Assembly: GCF_013363995.1 (NCBI RefSeq)
Contig: NZ_JABWGO010000006.1
Span: 1 to 64,000, forward strand
Direction of reading: 5' to 3'
DNA: 64,000 nt
Source: Nonomuraea rhodomycinica
GTDB taxonomy: Bacteria; Actinomycetota; Actinomycetes; Streptosporangiales; Streptosporangiaceae
Shown here one piece after another: positions 50,826-60,435 of this stretch (the stretch's first letter is position 1; every line of letters starts with the position of its first letter). Below the pieces are notes generated by a model that worked only from the letters and a program-made list of their open reading frames with translations, had not been told where the DNA came from and did no database searches. Both the position numbers and the translations under genes were made by a program.

Positions 50826-51967
50826 GGCCGCCGCGGTGGTCCGTGCGGCTGCGGCTGACGCTGCTCTACGCCGGGCTGTTCCTGCTGGCCGGGACGGCGC
50901 TGATCACCCTCCTCTACGTGCTGGTCGAGTACTCGCCGTTCGGGCGCCCGCCCGCCGCCCCCGCGCCGCCGGGCGGGGCGGGCCCGGTGCCGCCCGAGGT
51001 GGTGGCCGACGCGCCGCGCGACGCCGAGCTGCGCCGGCTCCTGGTCAACTCGCTCGTGGCGCTGCCGGTCATGGCGTTCGCGTCCACAGCGCTCGGCTGG
51101 TACGTGGCGGGGCGGGTGCTGCGCCCGCTGGCCCGCATGACGGCCACCGTCCGGCACATCACGGCCGACCGGCTCGACCGGCGGCTGGCCGCGACCGGGC
51201 CGGACGACGAGCTCAAGGAGCTGGCCGACACGTTCGACGCGCTGCTGGACCGGCTGGAGTCGGCGTTCACGGCGCAGCGGGCGTTCGTCGCGAACGCCTC
51301 CCACGAGCTGCGCACGCCGCTGACGTTGCAGCGGGCCATGGCCGAGGTCGCGCTCGCCGACCCGGACGCCGACGCCGCGGCGCTGCGGGCCGTACTGGAC
51401 CGGCTGCTCGCCGCCGGGAGACACCAGGAACGGCTGATCGAGGCGCTGCTCACGCTCGCCCGCAGCCGCCAGGGCCCGCAGCGGCGCGGGCCGTTCGACC
51501 TGGCGGAGGTCACCCGGCAGACCCTCGACGAGCGGGACGTCGTCCCCGGCGCGCGCGCCGGGACGGAGCCGCGCTCCCCGCTCGCGGCCGGCCCGCGGGT
51601 GGAGGCGGACCTTCGGCCCGCGCCGGCGGCCGGCGATCGAGCCCTGGTCGAGCGGCTGGTGGCGAACCTCCTGGGCAACGCCGCCCGGCACAACGTCCCG
51701 GGCGGCTGGATCAGGGTGAGCACCGGCGTGGAGGCCGGCCGGGCCGTGCTCCGGGTCTCCAACAGCGGCCCCGTGATCCCGCCGGGCCGGGTGGACACGC
51801 TCCTGCAACCGTTCCAGCGCCTGGAGACCGGCCGCCGGGCCATGGGCGACGGCCTGGGCCTCGGCCTGTCGATCGTCGCCGCCATCGCCGAGGCCCACCA
51901 CGGCACGCTGGAGCTGAGCGCCCTGCCGGGCGGCGGCCTGGAGGCCACCGTGACACTGCCGCGGTGA
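50822..51967 (+). CDS. Sensor histidine kinase (CutS-like)
   Basis: A 381-residue membrane kinase. Two helices (about 12-34 and 75-97) flank a short Pro-rich exported loop of about 40 residues, so its sensor is small. A HAMP linker leads to HisKA with H161 in NASHELRTPL, N-box NLLGNAARHN and the GDGLGLGLSIV lid. The usual DxGxG box is reduced to SNSGPVIP, as is common in this group. CutRS systems respond to envelope or secretion stress in Streptomyces; here the secreted protein next door may be a target. Confidence 0.93.
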   Translation: MRPPRWSVRLRLTLLYAGLFLLAGTALITLLYVLVEYSPFGRPPAAPAPPGGAGPVPPEVVADAPRDAELRRLLVNSLVALPVMAFASTALGWYVAGRVLRPLARMTATVRHITADRLDRRLAATGPDDELKELADTFDALLDRLESAFTAQRAFVANASHELRTPLTLQRAMAEVALADPDADAAALRAVLDRLLAAGRHQERLIEALLTLARSRQGPQRRGPFDLAEVTRQTLDERDVVPGARAGTEPRSPLAAGPRVEADLRPAPAAGDRALVERLVANLLGNAARHNVPGGWIRVSTGVEAGRAVLRVSNSGPVIPPGRVDTLLQPFQRLETGRRAMGDGLGLGLSIVAAIAEAHHGTLELSALPGGGLEATVTLPR

Positions 51968-52023
51968 CGGTGGCACCGCCCGCGCGCCGGTAACTGTCGG
52001 AGCGGTCCGATACCGTGCCGCCT

Positions 52024-52722
52024 ATGGCGGAATTCGTACTGGTGGCAGGGGCTTGGCTCGGAGCATGGGCCTGGGACGACGTGGTGCCCGAGCTGCGCGC
52101 GGCGGGCCACGGCGCGCACCCGTTGACGCTGTCCGGGCTCGCCGAGAAGCGGGGCGCGCCGGCCGGGCAGCAGACCCACGTCCAGGACATCGTCGACGAG
52201 GTCGAGCGGCTCGACCTGCGCGAGGTCGTCCTGGTCGGCCACAGCTACTCGGGCATCCCGGTCGGCCAGGCCGCCGAGCGCATCGGCGACCGGCTGGCGC
52301 ACGTCGTCTTCGTCGACTCCAACGTGCCGGCCCACGGCGAGTCGTTCGTGTCCCCCTCGCCGGAGGGGCGCGCGACGGTGGAGGCTTCCATCGCCGCCAA
52401 CGACGGCTTCTGGGCGCCGCTGACCGCGGCCGACTACGCGGGCCAGGGTTTGACCGACGAGCAGATCGACCGGATCGTGACCGGCTCGACGCCCCATCCG
52501 GGCGCCACGCTCACCGAGCCGGCCGTGCTGGCCAAGCCTCTCGGCGAACTGCCGGCCACGTACGTCAAGTGCCTGCTCGACGGCGACGAACCGAGCCCTG
52601 ATGTGGCGCGGCTGCTGGGCGGTGACCGGTGGCGGCTGGTCGAGATGGAAACGGGGCACTGGCCGATGTTCTCGCAGCCGCGCGAGCTGGCCCGCGTCCT
52701 GCTCGACGCAGCCGCTAGCTGA
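52024..52722 (+). CDS. Alpha/beta hydrolase
   Basis: A 232-residue cytosolic serine hydrolase of the salicylate-esterase/MenH-like group. The oxyanion strand FVLVAGAWLGAWAWDDV, nucleophile S74 in VGHSYSG, a probable acid in LLDGDEPSPD, and His in METGHWPMF complete the triad. The ATG at 52024 is preferred over a GTG three codons earlier. It stands alone, followed by a long repeat-rich spacer. The substrate is unknown. Confidence 0.92.
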   Translation: MAEFVLVAGAWLGAWAWDDVVPELRAAGHGAHPLTLSGLAEKRGAPAGQQTHVQDIVDEVERLDLREVVLVGHSYSGIPVGQAAERIGDRLAHVVFVDSNVPAHGESFVSPSPEGRATVEASIAANDGFWAPLTAADYAGQGLTDEQIDRIVTGSTPHPGATLTEPAVLAKPLGELPATYVKCLLDGDEPSPDVARLLGGDRWRLVEMETGHWPMFSQPRELARVLLDAAAS

Positions 52723-52733
52723 GCGATACGCGG

Positions 52734-52950
52734 CGCCGGCCCGTGGGGACGGCCTGTGTCGTCGGCCCGTGGGGACGGCCCGTGGCGACGGACCGGGTGA
52801 CGGCCCGCAGCGACCGCCCGTGGCGACGGTCTGTGGCGACGGCCCGTGGCGATGGGCAGCAGCGACGGCCTGCGGTGACCGCCCGCAGTGACCGGCCCGC
52901 GGTGACGGCCCGTGGGGACGCGCCGTGGGCCGGTGTCGCGGGCCGGTGTC
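52734..52950. repeat. Degenerate 13-15-bp repeat array
   Basis: About a dozen loose copies of CCCGTGGCGACGG fill this gene-free stretch after the hydrolase. Open frames exist only because stop codons are rare at this GC; they give TARSDRP-like peptides without any domain. No gene is seen from 52723 to 53205. Confidence 0.75.
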
Positions 52951-52955
52951 GCGTG

Positions 52956-52999
52956 GAGAGGGCGGCTGCCCCGCGCCCCGTGCGGGCAGCGGCCCTCTC
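52956..52999. terminator. 16-bp hairpin between convergent genes
   Basis: GAGAGGGCGGCTGCCC (52956-52971) and GGGCAGCGGCCCTCTC (52984-52999) pair with one mismatch around a 12-nt GC-rich loop. It lies between the hydrolase and the convergent membrane-protein gene and is the likely terminator for one or both. Confidence 0.7.
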
Positions 53000-53065
53000 A
53001 CGCCCGCAAGTGGGCCGGCGACCTCGCGCGCCGGGAAGGCCGACCGATGACCGGCGCTTCCAGGC

Positions 53066-53205
53066 GGTCGTCCGGGGACCCGGCACCCCTAGAGCCGGCA
53101 CGCCCAGGGGGCCGTCCGGGGACCCGGCACGGCTAGACCCGGCACGCCCAGGGGGTCGTCCGGGGACCCGGCACGGCTAGGCGGTCGTCCGGGGACCCGG
53201 TGCGC
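53066..53205. repeat. 44-bp tandem repeat with CTAG in each unit
   Basis: The core GTCGTCCGGGGACCCGG starts near 53066, 53110, 53154 and 53183. The first two periods are 44 bp and the last is 29 bp. Each copy has a CTAG tetramer, which is normally rare in such genomes, and the last one lies in the stop codon of the next gene. Confidence 0.85.
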
Positions 53206-54099
53206 CTAGGAGGTCGGGCAGTTCTCGCCGCGGCGGCCCCCCGGCTCCTGCGGCTGGGATCCCTCGTAGACGCTCAGGGACGCCTTGCCCGGCTCCGTCA
53301 TGTTGCCGCCCTCCACCAGCCACGACTCCGGGACCGACTCCTTCGTCCCCCCGGTCTCGGGGTCCATGTCGGTGAAGCTCTGGACGGTCACCCCGCGCTC
53401 CTGAAGCATGCCGCGCACCTCGGCCACGGTCCGGCCGATGTAGGGCAGGCAGTGCAGCGGCTCGCCCAGCGCGTCGATCGAGGTGCCGTTCTCGAACGGC
53501 TCGCCGGGCTTGGCCTCGCGGCCGATCGTGATCTCGGCCGGCCCCTGGAAGTTCTCCGGGATCTTCACCCCGATCGGGCAGCCGCCCATCTTGTCGCAGC
53601 CCCCCGGCTGGTCGATGGTCTTGATCTCGTCGAGATACCGGCCCTCGGTGGGCGAGGTGGGGAAAACGGACCCGACCAACGCGGGGGTCGAGGGGACGAC
53701 CTTGAGGGTCACGTCCAGGCCGGCGTCGCGGAGCTGCGCCTCGTACGTGGCGGAGTCGGCGTACAGGTCCTTGACCTCGATGACGTAGTAGCCGTCCTCC
53801 TTCTTGATGTCGAGCGCCGCGGCCGTCCCCGGGCCGAGGCCGTGCCCGGCGGGCAGCAGCCAGCTCAGCCCGAGGAAGGCGGCGGCCAGCAGGGCCACGC
53901 CCGGCACCGCGGCGCGCAGGACCCGCGACCGGCGCCCGCGCCGCCCGGCCGGTGCGGCGGCCCTGGTCGACGCGTTGGCCATGGCGGGAGCGGGCTCGGC
54001 CGCCATGATGTCGCGCATGAGCGCGCGGGCCCCCTCGGTCATGCCGGGTCCGGCGCCGGGGGACAGGTGGGCGACGACGCGATCCACGTCGGTGTTCAC
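53206..54099 (-). CDS. Membrane protein paired with ECF sigma factor, putative anti-sigma factor (copy 2)
   Basis: A 297-residue single-pass protein. A GTG start at 54099 overlaps the sigma stop as GTGA, exactly as in the first pair. Residues 1-65 are cytoplasmic with DVDRVVAHL and GARALMRDIM, followed by a basic RRGRRSR and a transmembrane helix (about 65-85). The exported part opens with YYVIEVKDLY, has four Cys (GGCDKMGGC, LHCLPY, ENC), and a PASTA-like segment GRTVAEVRGMLQERGVTVQ. There is no zinc anti-sigma motif. It probably senses an external signal and holds the sigma factor; this is inferred from context. Confidence 0.7.
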   Translation of the reverse strand: MNTDVDRVVAHLSPGAGPGMTEGARALMRDIMAAEPAPAMANASTRAAAPAGRRGRRSRVLRAAVPGVALLAAAFLGLSWLLPAGHGLGPGTAAALDIKKEDGYYVIEVKDLYADSATYEAQLRDAGLDVTLKVVPSTPALVGSVFPTSPTEGRYLDEIKTIDQPGGCDKMGGCPIGVKIPENFQGPAEITIGREAKPGEPFENGTSIDALGEPLHCLPYIGRTVAEVRGMLQERGVTVQSFTDMDPETGGTKESVPESWLVEGGNMTEPGKASLSVYEGSQPQEPGGRRGENCPTS

Positions 54100-54674
54100 G
54101 ATTTTCCCTCCGCGAGTGCGACGGCGCGCAGGCCGTAGGTGGCGAGGTCGAGGTCGGCGGCGGCCAGCTCCTTGGCCAGCCGTTTGCGGGCACGGTGCAG
54201 GCGCAGGCGCGCGGCTCCGCGCGAGCACCCCAGCACCTTGGCGATCTCGGCGCTGCTCAGCCCCTCCCAGCCGACGAGGGTGAGCAGCTCCCGGTCGTCG
54301 GGCGACAGGCGCCGGAACGCCTGGTACGTGGCGTCGCCGTCCCGGTCCGCCGTGGGCCGGGACCAGGTGGCCAGCTCCTCGCGCAGCCGCGCGGCCAGCG
54401 CCGAGCGGCGCTCCTCGGCGCGGAAGTGGTTGGCGAGGACGCGCCGGGCGACGGCGTACAGCCACAGCCGGGCCTCGTCCCCCTGCGGGACGTCGTCCAG
54501 CCGGCGCCAGGCGGTCGTGAACGTCTCGGCGATCACGTCGGCGATGTCGTCCGTGGACTCGGTGCGTCGCGTGACGTAGGCGGCGATCGCGGGATAGTGC
54601 GCCAGGTAGAGCCGCTCGAAGCGGTGCTCCGGCGCAGGAGGCCCGATGTCGCCTTCTTTCCGTTGTTTGGACAC
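54096..54674 (-). CDS. ECF-type RNA polymerase sigma factor (copy 2)
   Basis: A 192-residue sigma factor. Region 2 has YLAHYPAIAAYVTRR, ETFTTAWRRLDDV and RLWLYAVARRVLANHFRAEE; region 4 has SPDDRELLTLVGWEGL and a helix-turn-helix (AEIAKVLGCSRGAARLRLHRARKR). The GTG start at 54674 lies nine bases past the ACATCT box of its candidate promoter. It is a paralogue of the factor at 2418-3014 and the parent type of the fragment at 49596. It is divergent from a large subtilisin gene that carries the same promoter element. Confidence 0.93.
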   Translation of the reverse strand: MSKQRKEGDIGPPAPEHRFERLYLAHYPAIAAYVTRRTESTDDIADVIAETFTTAWRRLDDVPQGDEARLWLYAVARRVLANHFRAEERRSALAARLREELATWSRPTADRDGDATYQAFRRLSPDDRELLTLVGWEGLSSAEIAKVLGCSRGAARLRLHRARKRLAKELAAADLDLATYGLRAVALAEGKS

Positions 54675-54682
54675 ATCTCAGC

Positions 54683-54709
54683 AGATGTCCGGCTTGGCGG
54701 CTCTGTTTC
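54683..54709 (-). promoter_or_regulatory. Candidate ECF promoter of sigma copy 2
   Basis: On the minus strand GAAAC (54709-54705), 16 nt, then ACATCT (54688-54683) precede the sigma start. The -10 region CCGGACATCTGCT is identical over 13 bases to that of the divergent protease. ACATCT-CAGC-AGATGT at 54673-54688 is also a dyad. Confidence 0.6.
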
Positions 54710-54747
54710 ACGGGAAGCGGCGCGTCTCCGCTTTCCTGGCGGCCCCG

Positions 54748-54774
54748 GTAACACCCTTCCTCATCCGGACATCT
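54748..54774 (+). promoter_or_regulatory. Candidate ECF promoter of subtilisin gene
   Basis: GTAAC (54748-54752), 16 nt, then ACATCT (54769-54774), with the full CCGGACATCTGCT at 54765-54777. The layout equals that of the divergent sigma promoter and lies about 75 bp before the protease start. Confidence 0.6.
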
Positions 54775-54849
54775 GCTCATGCGTCGCCGCCGTACGCACC
54801 CGAGGGTCGTCGGCGGTGATCGGTCATGCAGCCGATGGAGAGGAAGCGC

Positions 54850-57800
54850 ATGAGGTTAGGCAAGGGCCTGGTGGCCGCCATCCTGGCCGGATCGGCCGGC
54901 GTCACGGCCGCCCAGGCGCCCGCCGCCGCGACGCCCGCGACCACCGCGACGCCCGCGACCACCGCGACGCCCGCGACCCCCGCGACCCCAGCGACCCCCG
55001 GAGCGTCCGCAGCCGCGACGCTCGCGAGCCCCGATCGGCCGGGGAACGCGCCGACCGGCACGGTGACGCTGATCACCGGTGACAAGGTCGTCGTCACCGC
55101 CGCCGGGCACCGGGTGGAGCCGGGGCCGGGCAGACAGGTGCACTACGCCAGCCAGCACCGCGACGGCCACCTGTACGTCTACCCGTCCGACGCCCATCCG
55201 CTGGTGGCCCGGGGCCTCCTGGACGAGCGGCTGTTCGACGTCACGCAGCTCCTGACGTGGGGATACGGCGACGCGCGGCGGGACGACATCCCGCTGATCA
55301 CGCAGTCGGCCCAGGGGGACGTGCCCGCGCTCCGGAGCGCCCGTCAGGACCGGCGGCTGTCCGCTCTCGGCATGACGGCCGTGCAGGTGTCCAAGAAGAG
55401 CGCGGCCGAGACGTGGAAGGGCCTGGCGGGCGACGGCGCCCGAACCCTGACCGCCGGGCGGACGAAGCTCTGGCTGGACGGCCGTCGCTCCTTCACCCTC
55501 GACCAGAGCGTCAAGCAGATCGGCGCCCCCGAGGCGTGGAAGCAGGGCTTCACCGGCGAGGGCGTCACGGTCGCCGTGCTCGACACCGGTTACGACCCCA
55601 CGCATCCCGACCTGAAGGGCGTCGTCACGCAGGCACGCGACTTCACCGGCCGCGACGACACCCGCGACACGGACGGGCACGGCACCCACGTCGCGTCGAT
55701 CGTCGCGGGCGCGGGCGAGAAGCAGCGCGGCGTGGCACCCGGCGCGAAGCTCGCGATCGGCAAGGTCGGCGACCACGTGATCGAGGAGTCCGACCTTCTG
55801 GCCGGCATGGAGTGGGCCGCCGCCGAGGTCAAGGCCAAGATCATCAACCTGAGCCTCGGCGCCCCGGACACCATCGACATGGACCCGATCGAGCAGGCGG
55901 TCAACACGCTGTCGGAGCGTACCGGCGCGCTCTTCGTCGTGGCGGCGGGCAACGAGGCCACGTCCGGCACGGTCCTCAGCCCGGGCAGCGCCGACGCCGC
56001 CCTCACGGTCGGCGCGGTCGGCCGGGACGAGAAGGTGGCCGCCTTCTCCAGCAGAGGGCCCCGGCTCACCGACCACGCCGTCAAGCCGGACGTGACCGCC
56101 CCAGGTGCGGCGATCAAGGCCGCGAACGCCGGGGGCGGGGCCGACGAGCCGTACGTCGCCATGAGCGGCACCTCGATGGCCGCGCCCCACGTCGCGGGAG
56201 CCGCCGCGATCCTCGCCCAACGCCATCCCGACTGGAGCGGACAGCGTCTCAAGGCGGCGCTCATCGGCAGCGCCGCCCCCAACGGGAGCGCCGGACTCTA
56301 CGAGGAGGGCGCCGGACGCGTGGACGTGGCCCGTGCGGTCTCCCAGCAGGTGGCCGCGACGACGGGCAACGTCTGGGCCTCCTTCCCCTGGAACGGCACC
56401 GGCGAGCGGGTGGCGACCAGGACGCTCACGTACGCCAACTCCGGCGACACCCCGGTCACCCTGGACCTCGCCGCGGACGGCGAGGCGCTGGAGCTGGGGG
56501 CCAAGCGGCTGGAGGTGCCCGCCAAGGGCGAGGCGTCGGTCGAGCTGACGATCCGCGCCCAGGGCAAGGCGCCAGGGGACTACCCCGGCGTCGTCACCGC
56601 CAGGTCGGGCGAAACCGTCCTGCGCATTCTCGCGGGCGCGTTCGTGGAGCCGGAGAGCTACACGCTGACCGTCAAGGCCATCGAGCGGGACGGTGAGCTC
56701 CCCCGCAACGCCATGGGCGTGCTCTACCAGCTCAAGACCGACACGTACCGGCAGCTCTCGTTCGACGACCAGGGCGTCGCGAAGGCGCGGGTGCCCGAGG
56801 GCGAGTGGAACCTCTACGTCAACGTCTTCGCCTCGGACCACTCCACGACCGCGCACCAGCCCGTGACCATCGACGGCGCGGATCGCGAGGTGACGGTGGA
56901 CGCGCGCCAGGGCAAGGAGATCACGTTCACGCTGGACGAGCCGACCGCCGTGCAGGACGGCAGCGAGGAGATCACCGTGGCCAACGGCTCGTGGAGCCAA
57001 GGCTGGTCCAGCTTCGGTGACGACGTCTACGCCGTGCCGATACGCCAGCCCGGCGTGCGGTACATGGCCGGCAGCACCTGGCACAAGAAGAACGCCAGGC
57101 CGAGCCCGTACCGCTACGACCTGGTCGAGTACCGCACCGGCGGGATCCCGGACGACCTGTCGTACACGGTGCGTACGCGTGACCTGGTGAAGGTGAGCGA
57201 GACGTACCGGGCGCCGGGCGGGCCGGGCTCGGCCTCCGTCCTGGTGGGGCCGCGGCTCCCTGGCTCGCCCTGGGCAGGAGGCGCCTGGCTGTCCCACAGC
57301 CCGGACATGGAGCTGCCGGCCACCATGACGCACTACCGCACCCCCGGTTTCGCCTGGGCGACGGGCATCGCGACGGGCACCCACTGGGTGTCCGGCGTGA
57401 GTCAGGTGCTTGATCGCCGGCCCGTCGCCGAAGTGTGGAACGCCGCCGTGACGGGGCCGGCCTTCGGCACGTCCGCGGGCGACCGCGACGGCGACTGGCT
57501 GCACTCCAACGTCGACGGCATCCTCGCCGACGGGCGAGCCGGGCTGATGGGCGGCGACTACGCCGTCACCGGCACGATCGCCCTGGCCCGCGGCGGGGAG
57601 AAACTGGCCGAGGCCGATCTGGCGACCTGCGAGCCCGCGTTCACGGAGAGCTGCCAGCTCGACGTCCGCCTGCCGGCCGAGGCGGCGACCTACACGCTGA
57701 CCGCGTCGGCGCAGCGGCCGTCGGTGCTGTCCACGAAGGTCGAGGCGGCCTGGACGTTCCGGTCGGAGCGGACGGACAAGGCCCGGCCGCTGCCGCTGAC

Positions 57801-58113
57801 CGCGGTCCGCTACCTCCCCGAGGGCCTGGACGACCACAACCGCGCCAAGCCGGGGTCCACGACCGTGATCCCGGTGAGCCTCCAGCGCAACCCCGGAGCC
57901 TCCCGGCCGCGCGTCACGTCGATCATGGTGGAGGCGTCCTTCGACGACGGGGCGAGCTGGCGGCCGGTCCGGCCGGTCCGCTCCGGCTCCGGCTGGACGG
58001 TCCGGGTCGCGAACCCGGCCGTGCCCGGCTTCGTCTCGCTGCGCGCCAAGGTCACGGACGCGGCGGGTGACCAGGTGACGCAGACCGTCACACGGGCGTA
58101 CGCCGTCGGGTGA
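54850..58113 (+). CDS. Large secreted subtilisin-like serine protease (S8)
   Basis: A 1087-residue exported protease. The ATG at 54850 is chosen since GAGAGGA lies just upstream and it yields a clean signal peptide (GKGLVAAILAGSAGVTAA). A Thr/Pro/Ala repeat follows, then a pro-region with GTVTLITGDKVVV. The S8 domain has D245 in VAVLDTGYD, H280 in DGHGTHVAS, the oxyanion Asn in AAGNEA and S442 in GTSMAAPHVAG, so it should be active. The last 600 residues are beta-rich repeats probably used for binding or folding. It is divergent from the ECF sigma gene with a shared promoter element. Confidence 0.95.
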   Translation: MRLGKGLVAAILAGSAGVTAAQAPAAATPATTATPATTATPATPATPATPGASAAATLASPDRPGNAPTGTVTLITGDKVVVTAAGHRVEPGPGRQVHYASQHRDGHLYVYPSDAHPLVARGLLDERLFDVTQLLTWGYGDARRDDIPLITQSAQGDVPALRSARQDRRLSALGMTAVQVSKKSAAETWKGLAGDGARTLTAGRTKLWLDGRRSFTLDQSVKQIGAPEAWKQGFTGEGVTVAVLDTGYDPTHPDLKGVVTQARDFTGRDDTRDTDGHGTHVASIVAGAGEKQRGVAPGAKLAIGKVGDHVIEESDLLAGMEWAAAEVKAKIINLSLGAPDTIDMDPIEQAVNTLSERTGALFVVAAGNEATSGTVLSPGSADAALTVGAVGRDEKVAAFSSRGPRLTDHAVKPDVTAPGAAIKAANAGGGADEPYVAMSGTSMAAPHVAGAAAILAQRHPDWSGQRLKAALIGSAAPNGSAGLYEEGAGRVDVARAVSQQVAATTGNVWASFPWNGTGERVATRTLTYANSGDTPVTLDLAADGEALELGAKRLEVPAKGEASVELTIRAQGKAPGDYPGVVTARSGETVLRILAGAFVEPESYTLTVKAIERDGELPRNAMGVLYQLKTDTYRQLSFDDQGVAKARVPEGEWNLYVNVFASDHSTTAHQPVTIDGADREVTVDARQGKEITFTLDEPTAVQDGSEEITVANGSWSQGWSSFGDDVYAVPIRQPGVRYMAGSTWHKKNARPSPYRYDLVEYRTGGIPDDLSYTVRTRDLVKVSETYRAPGGPGSASVLVGPRLPGSPWAGGAWLSHSPDMELPATMTHYRTPGFAWATGIATGTHWVSGVSQVLDRRPVAEVWNAAVTGPAFGTSAGDRDGDWLHSNVDGILADGRAGLMGGDYAVTGTIALARGGEKLAEADLATCEPAFTESCQLDVRLPAEAATYTLTASAQRPSVLSTKVEAAWTFRSERTDKARPLPLTAVRYLPEGLDDHNRAKPGSTTVIPVSLQRNPGASRPRVTSIMVEASFDDGASWRPVRPVRSGSGWTVRVANPAVPGFVSLRAKVTDAAGDQVTQTVTRAYAVG
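54928..54999. repeat. 18/9-bp repeats coding a Thr-Pro-Ala stretch
   Basis: Two perfect 18-bp units (54928-54945, 54946-54963; GCGACGCCCGCGACCACC) run into four 9-bp units to 54999, giving ATPATT and ATP peptides after the signal peptide. Confidence 0.9.
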
Positions 58114-58124
58114 CACCCTCCACA

Positions 58125-58168
58125 GGCCCGGCCGCGCGGGGACGGGGATCCTCTCGCGCGGCCGGGCC
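58125..58168. terminator. Perfect 14-bp hairpin after subtilisin gene
   Basis: GGCCCGGCCGCGCG (58125-58138) pairs perfectly with CGCGCGGCCGGGCC (58155-58168) around a 16-nt loop, between the convergent protease and LysR genes. Confidence 0.8.
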
Positions 58169-58226
58169 CCGGCCGCCCGGGCCGGGGACTCGGGTGGCCA
58201 CGCGTCCGGCGATCGAGGAGGCGGGC

Positions 58227-59207
58227 TCAGGCCGGGGCGATGGCGCGCAGCGTGTCGAGCACCTGCCGGAGGAGCGGGTGGGCGGCGGCGCCGCGGCGGA
58301 CGGCGGCGAAGACCCGCCGCTCGGGCCCGGGCGCCGGCCGTACCGTGACACCCGACAAGGTCATGTCGCGCAGCGCCAGCCGGGGCACGAGCGCGATCCC
58401 CGCGCCCGCCCCCACCAGCGCCACCACGGCCCGGAAGTCGTCGGAGCAGTGGGCGAACTCGGGGGTGAAGCCGGCCTGCTCGCAGGCGAAGGCGATCACG
58501 TCGCGGATCGGGTTGCCGGGGTGCGGGCCGATCCAGGTCTCGCCCTCCAGGTCGCCGAGCGCCACGGGCTCGTCGGACGGGCGCGCGGCCGAGGGATGCG
58601 CGACCGGGTCATGCGCGACCGGGTCATGCGCGACCGGGTCATGCGTGGTCGAGGGCTGTGCGGCCAGAGGATGGTCGTCGGGCAGGACGAGGTCGAACGG
58701 CTCGGCGTACAAAGGGACCCGGGACAGGCGGCGGTCCGCCGCGTCCGGCCAGCCGCGGTACTCCACGACGACGGCCAGGTCGGCCCGCTCGTCGAGCAGC
58801 ATGGCGAGCCCCTGGTCGCCCTCCACGTCGCGGACGCGGACCTGCAGCGCCGGGGCCTTGAGCCGCAGCGCCGCCACCGCCGGCGCCAGGACGGCGCTGA
58901 TCGCGGTGGCGAAGCAGGCCACGGTGACCTCGCCCGCCTCCCCGCTGGCGTAGGCGGCGACCTCGGCCTCGGCGCGTTCGAGCTGGGCGAGCACCTCGTC
59001 CGCGTGCCTGAGCATGATCGTGCCCACGGCGGTCAGCCGTACGCCGCGGCCGTCGCGGGTGAACAGCCGGTGCCCCACCTCGTGCTCCAGGGCGACGAGC
59101 TGCTGCGACACGGCCGAGGGGGTGAGGTGCAGGGTGGCCGCCGCGGCGGTGACCGTGCCGTGGTCGGCCACCGCGCGCAGCGTGCGCAGCCGGCGCGTGT
59201 CTATCAC
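58227..59207 (-). CDS. LysR-family transcriptional regulator
   Basis: A 326-residue regulator. The N-terminal winged helix (about 3-60: LRTLRAVADHGTVTAAAATLHLTPSAVSQQL shown by its HLTPSAVSQQLVALEHEVG part) is followed by a coiled linker and a two-lobed effector domain (GEVTVACFATAISAVL, VVEYRGWPD, GAGAGIALVPRLAL). An HDPVA triplet repeat interrupts the effector domain near residue 190-205. The GTG at 59207 is the only sensible start. It lies 58 bp after kbl on the same strand and could be read through from the tdh-kbl operon. Confidence 0.92.
   Translation of the reverse strand: MIDTRRLRTLRAVADHGTVTAAAATLHLTPSAVSQQLVALEHEVGHRLFTRDGRGVRLTAVGTIMLRHADEVLAQLERAEAEVAAYASGEAGEVTVACFATAISAVLAPAVAALRLKAPALQVRVRDVEGDQGLAMLLDERADLAVVVEYRGWPDAADRRLSRVPLYAEPFDLVLPDDHPLAAQPSTTHDPVAHDPVAHDPVAHPSAARPSDEPVALGDLEGETWIGPHPGNPIRDVIAFACEQAGFTPEFAHCSDDFRAVVALVGAGAGIALVPRLALRDMTLSGVTVRPAPGPERRVFAAVRRGAAAHPLLRQVLDTLRAIAPA
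58600..58644. repeat. Three perfect 15-bp units in LysR gene
   Basis: GCGACCGGGTCATGC is repeated three times without change (58600, 58615, 58630), coding HDPVA pentapeptides inside the effector domain. Confidence 0.95.
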
Positions 59208-59265
59208 GCTGGTGAGGATACCTACGGCGGCCGGCCGGCCACGGGTCTGCTCCCGGTACGGCCGG

Positions 59266-60434
<1,169 letters not shown>

Positions 60435-60435
<1 letters not shown>

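Noticed and set aside
52743..53180. Open frame of 145 codons over the repeat island
   Set aside because: It simply translates the degenerate repeats; no start signal, domain or codon bias supports a protein.
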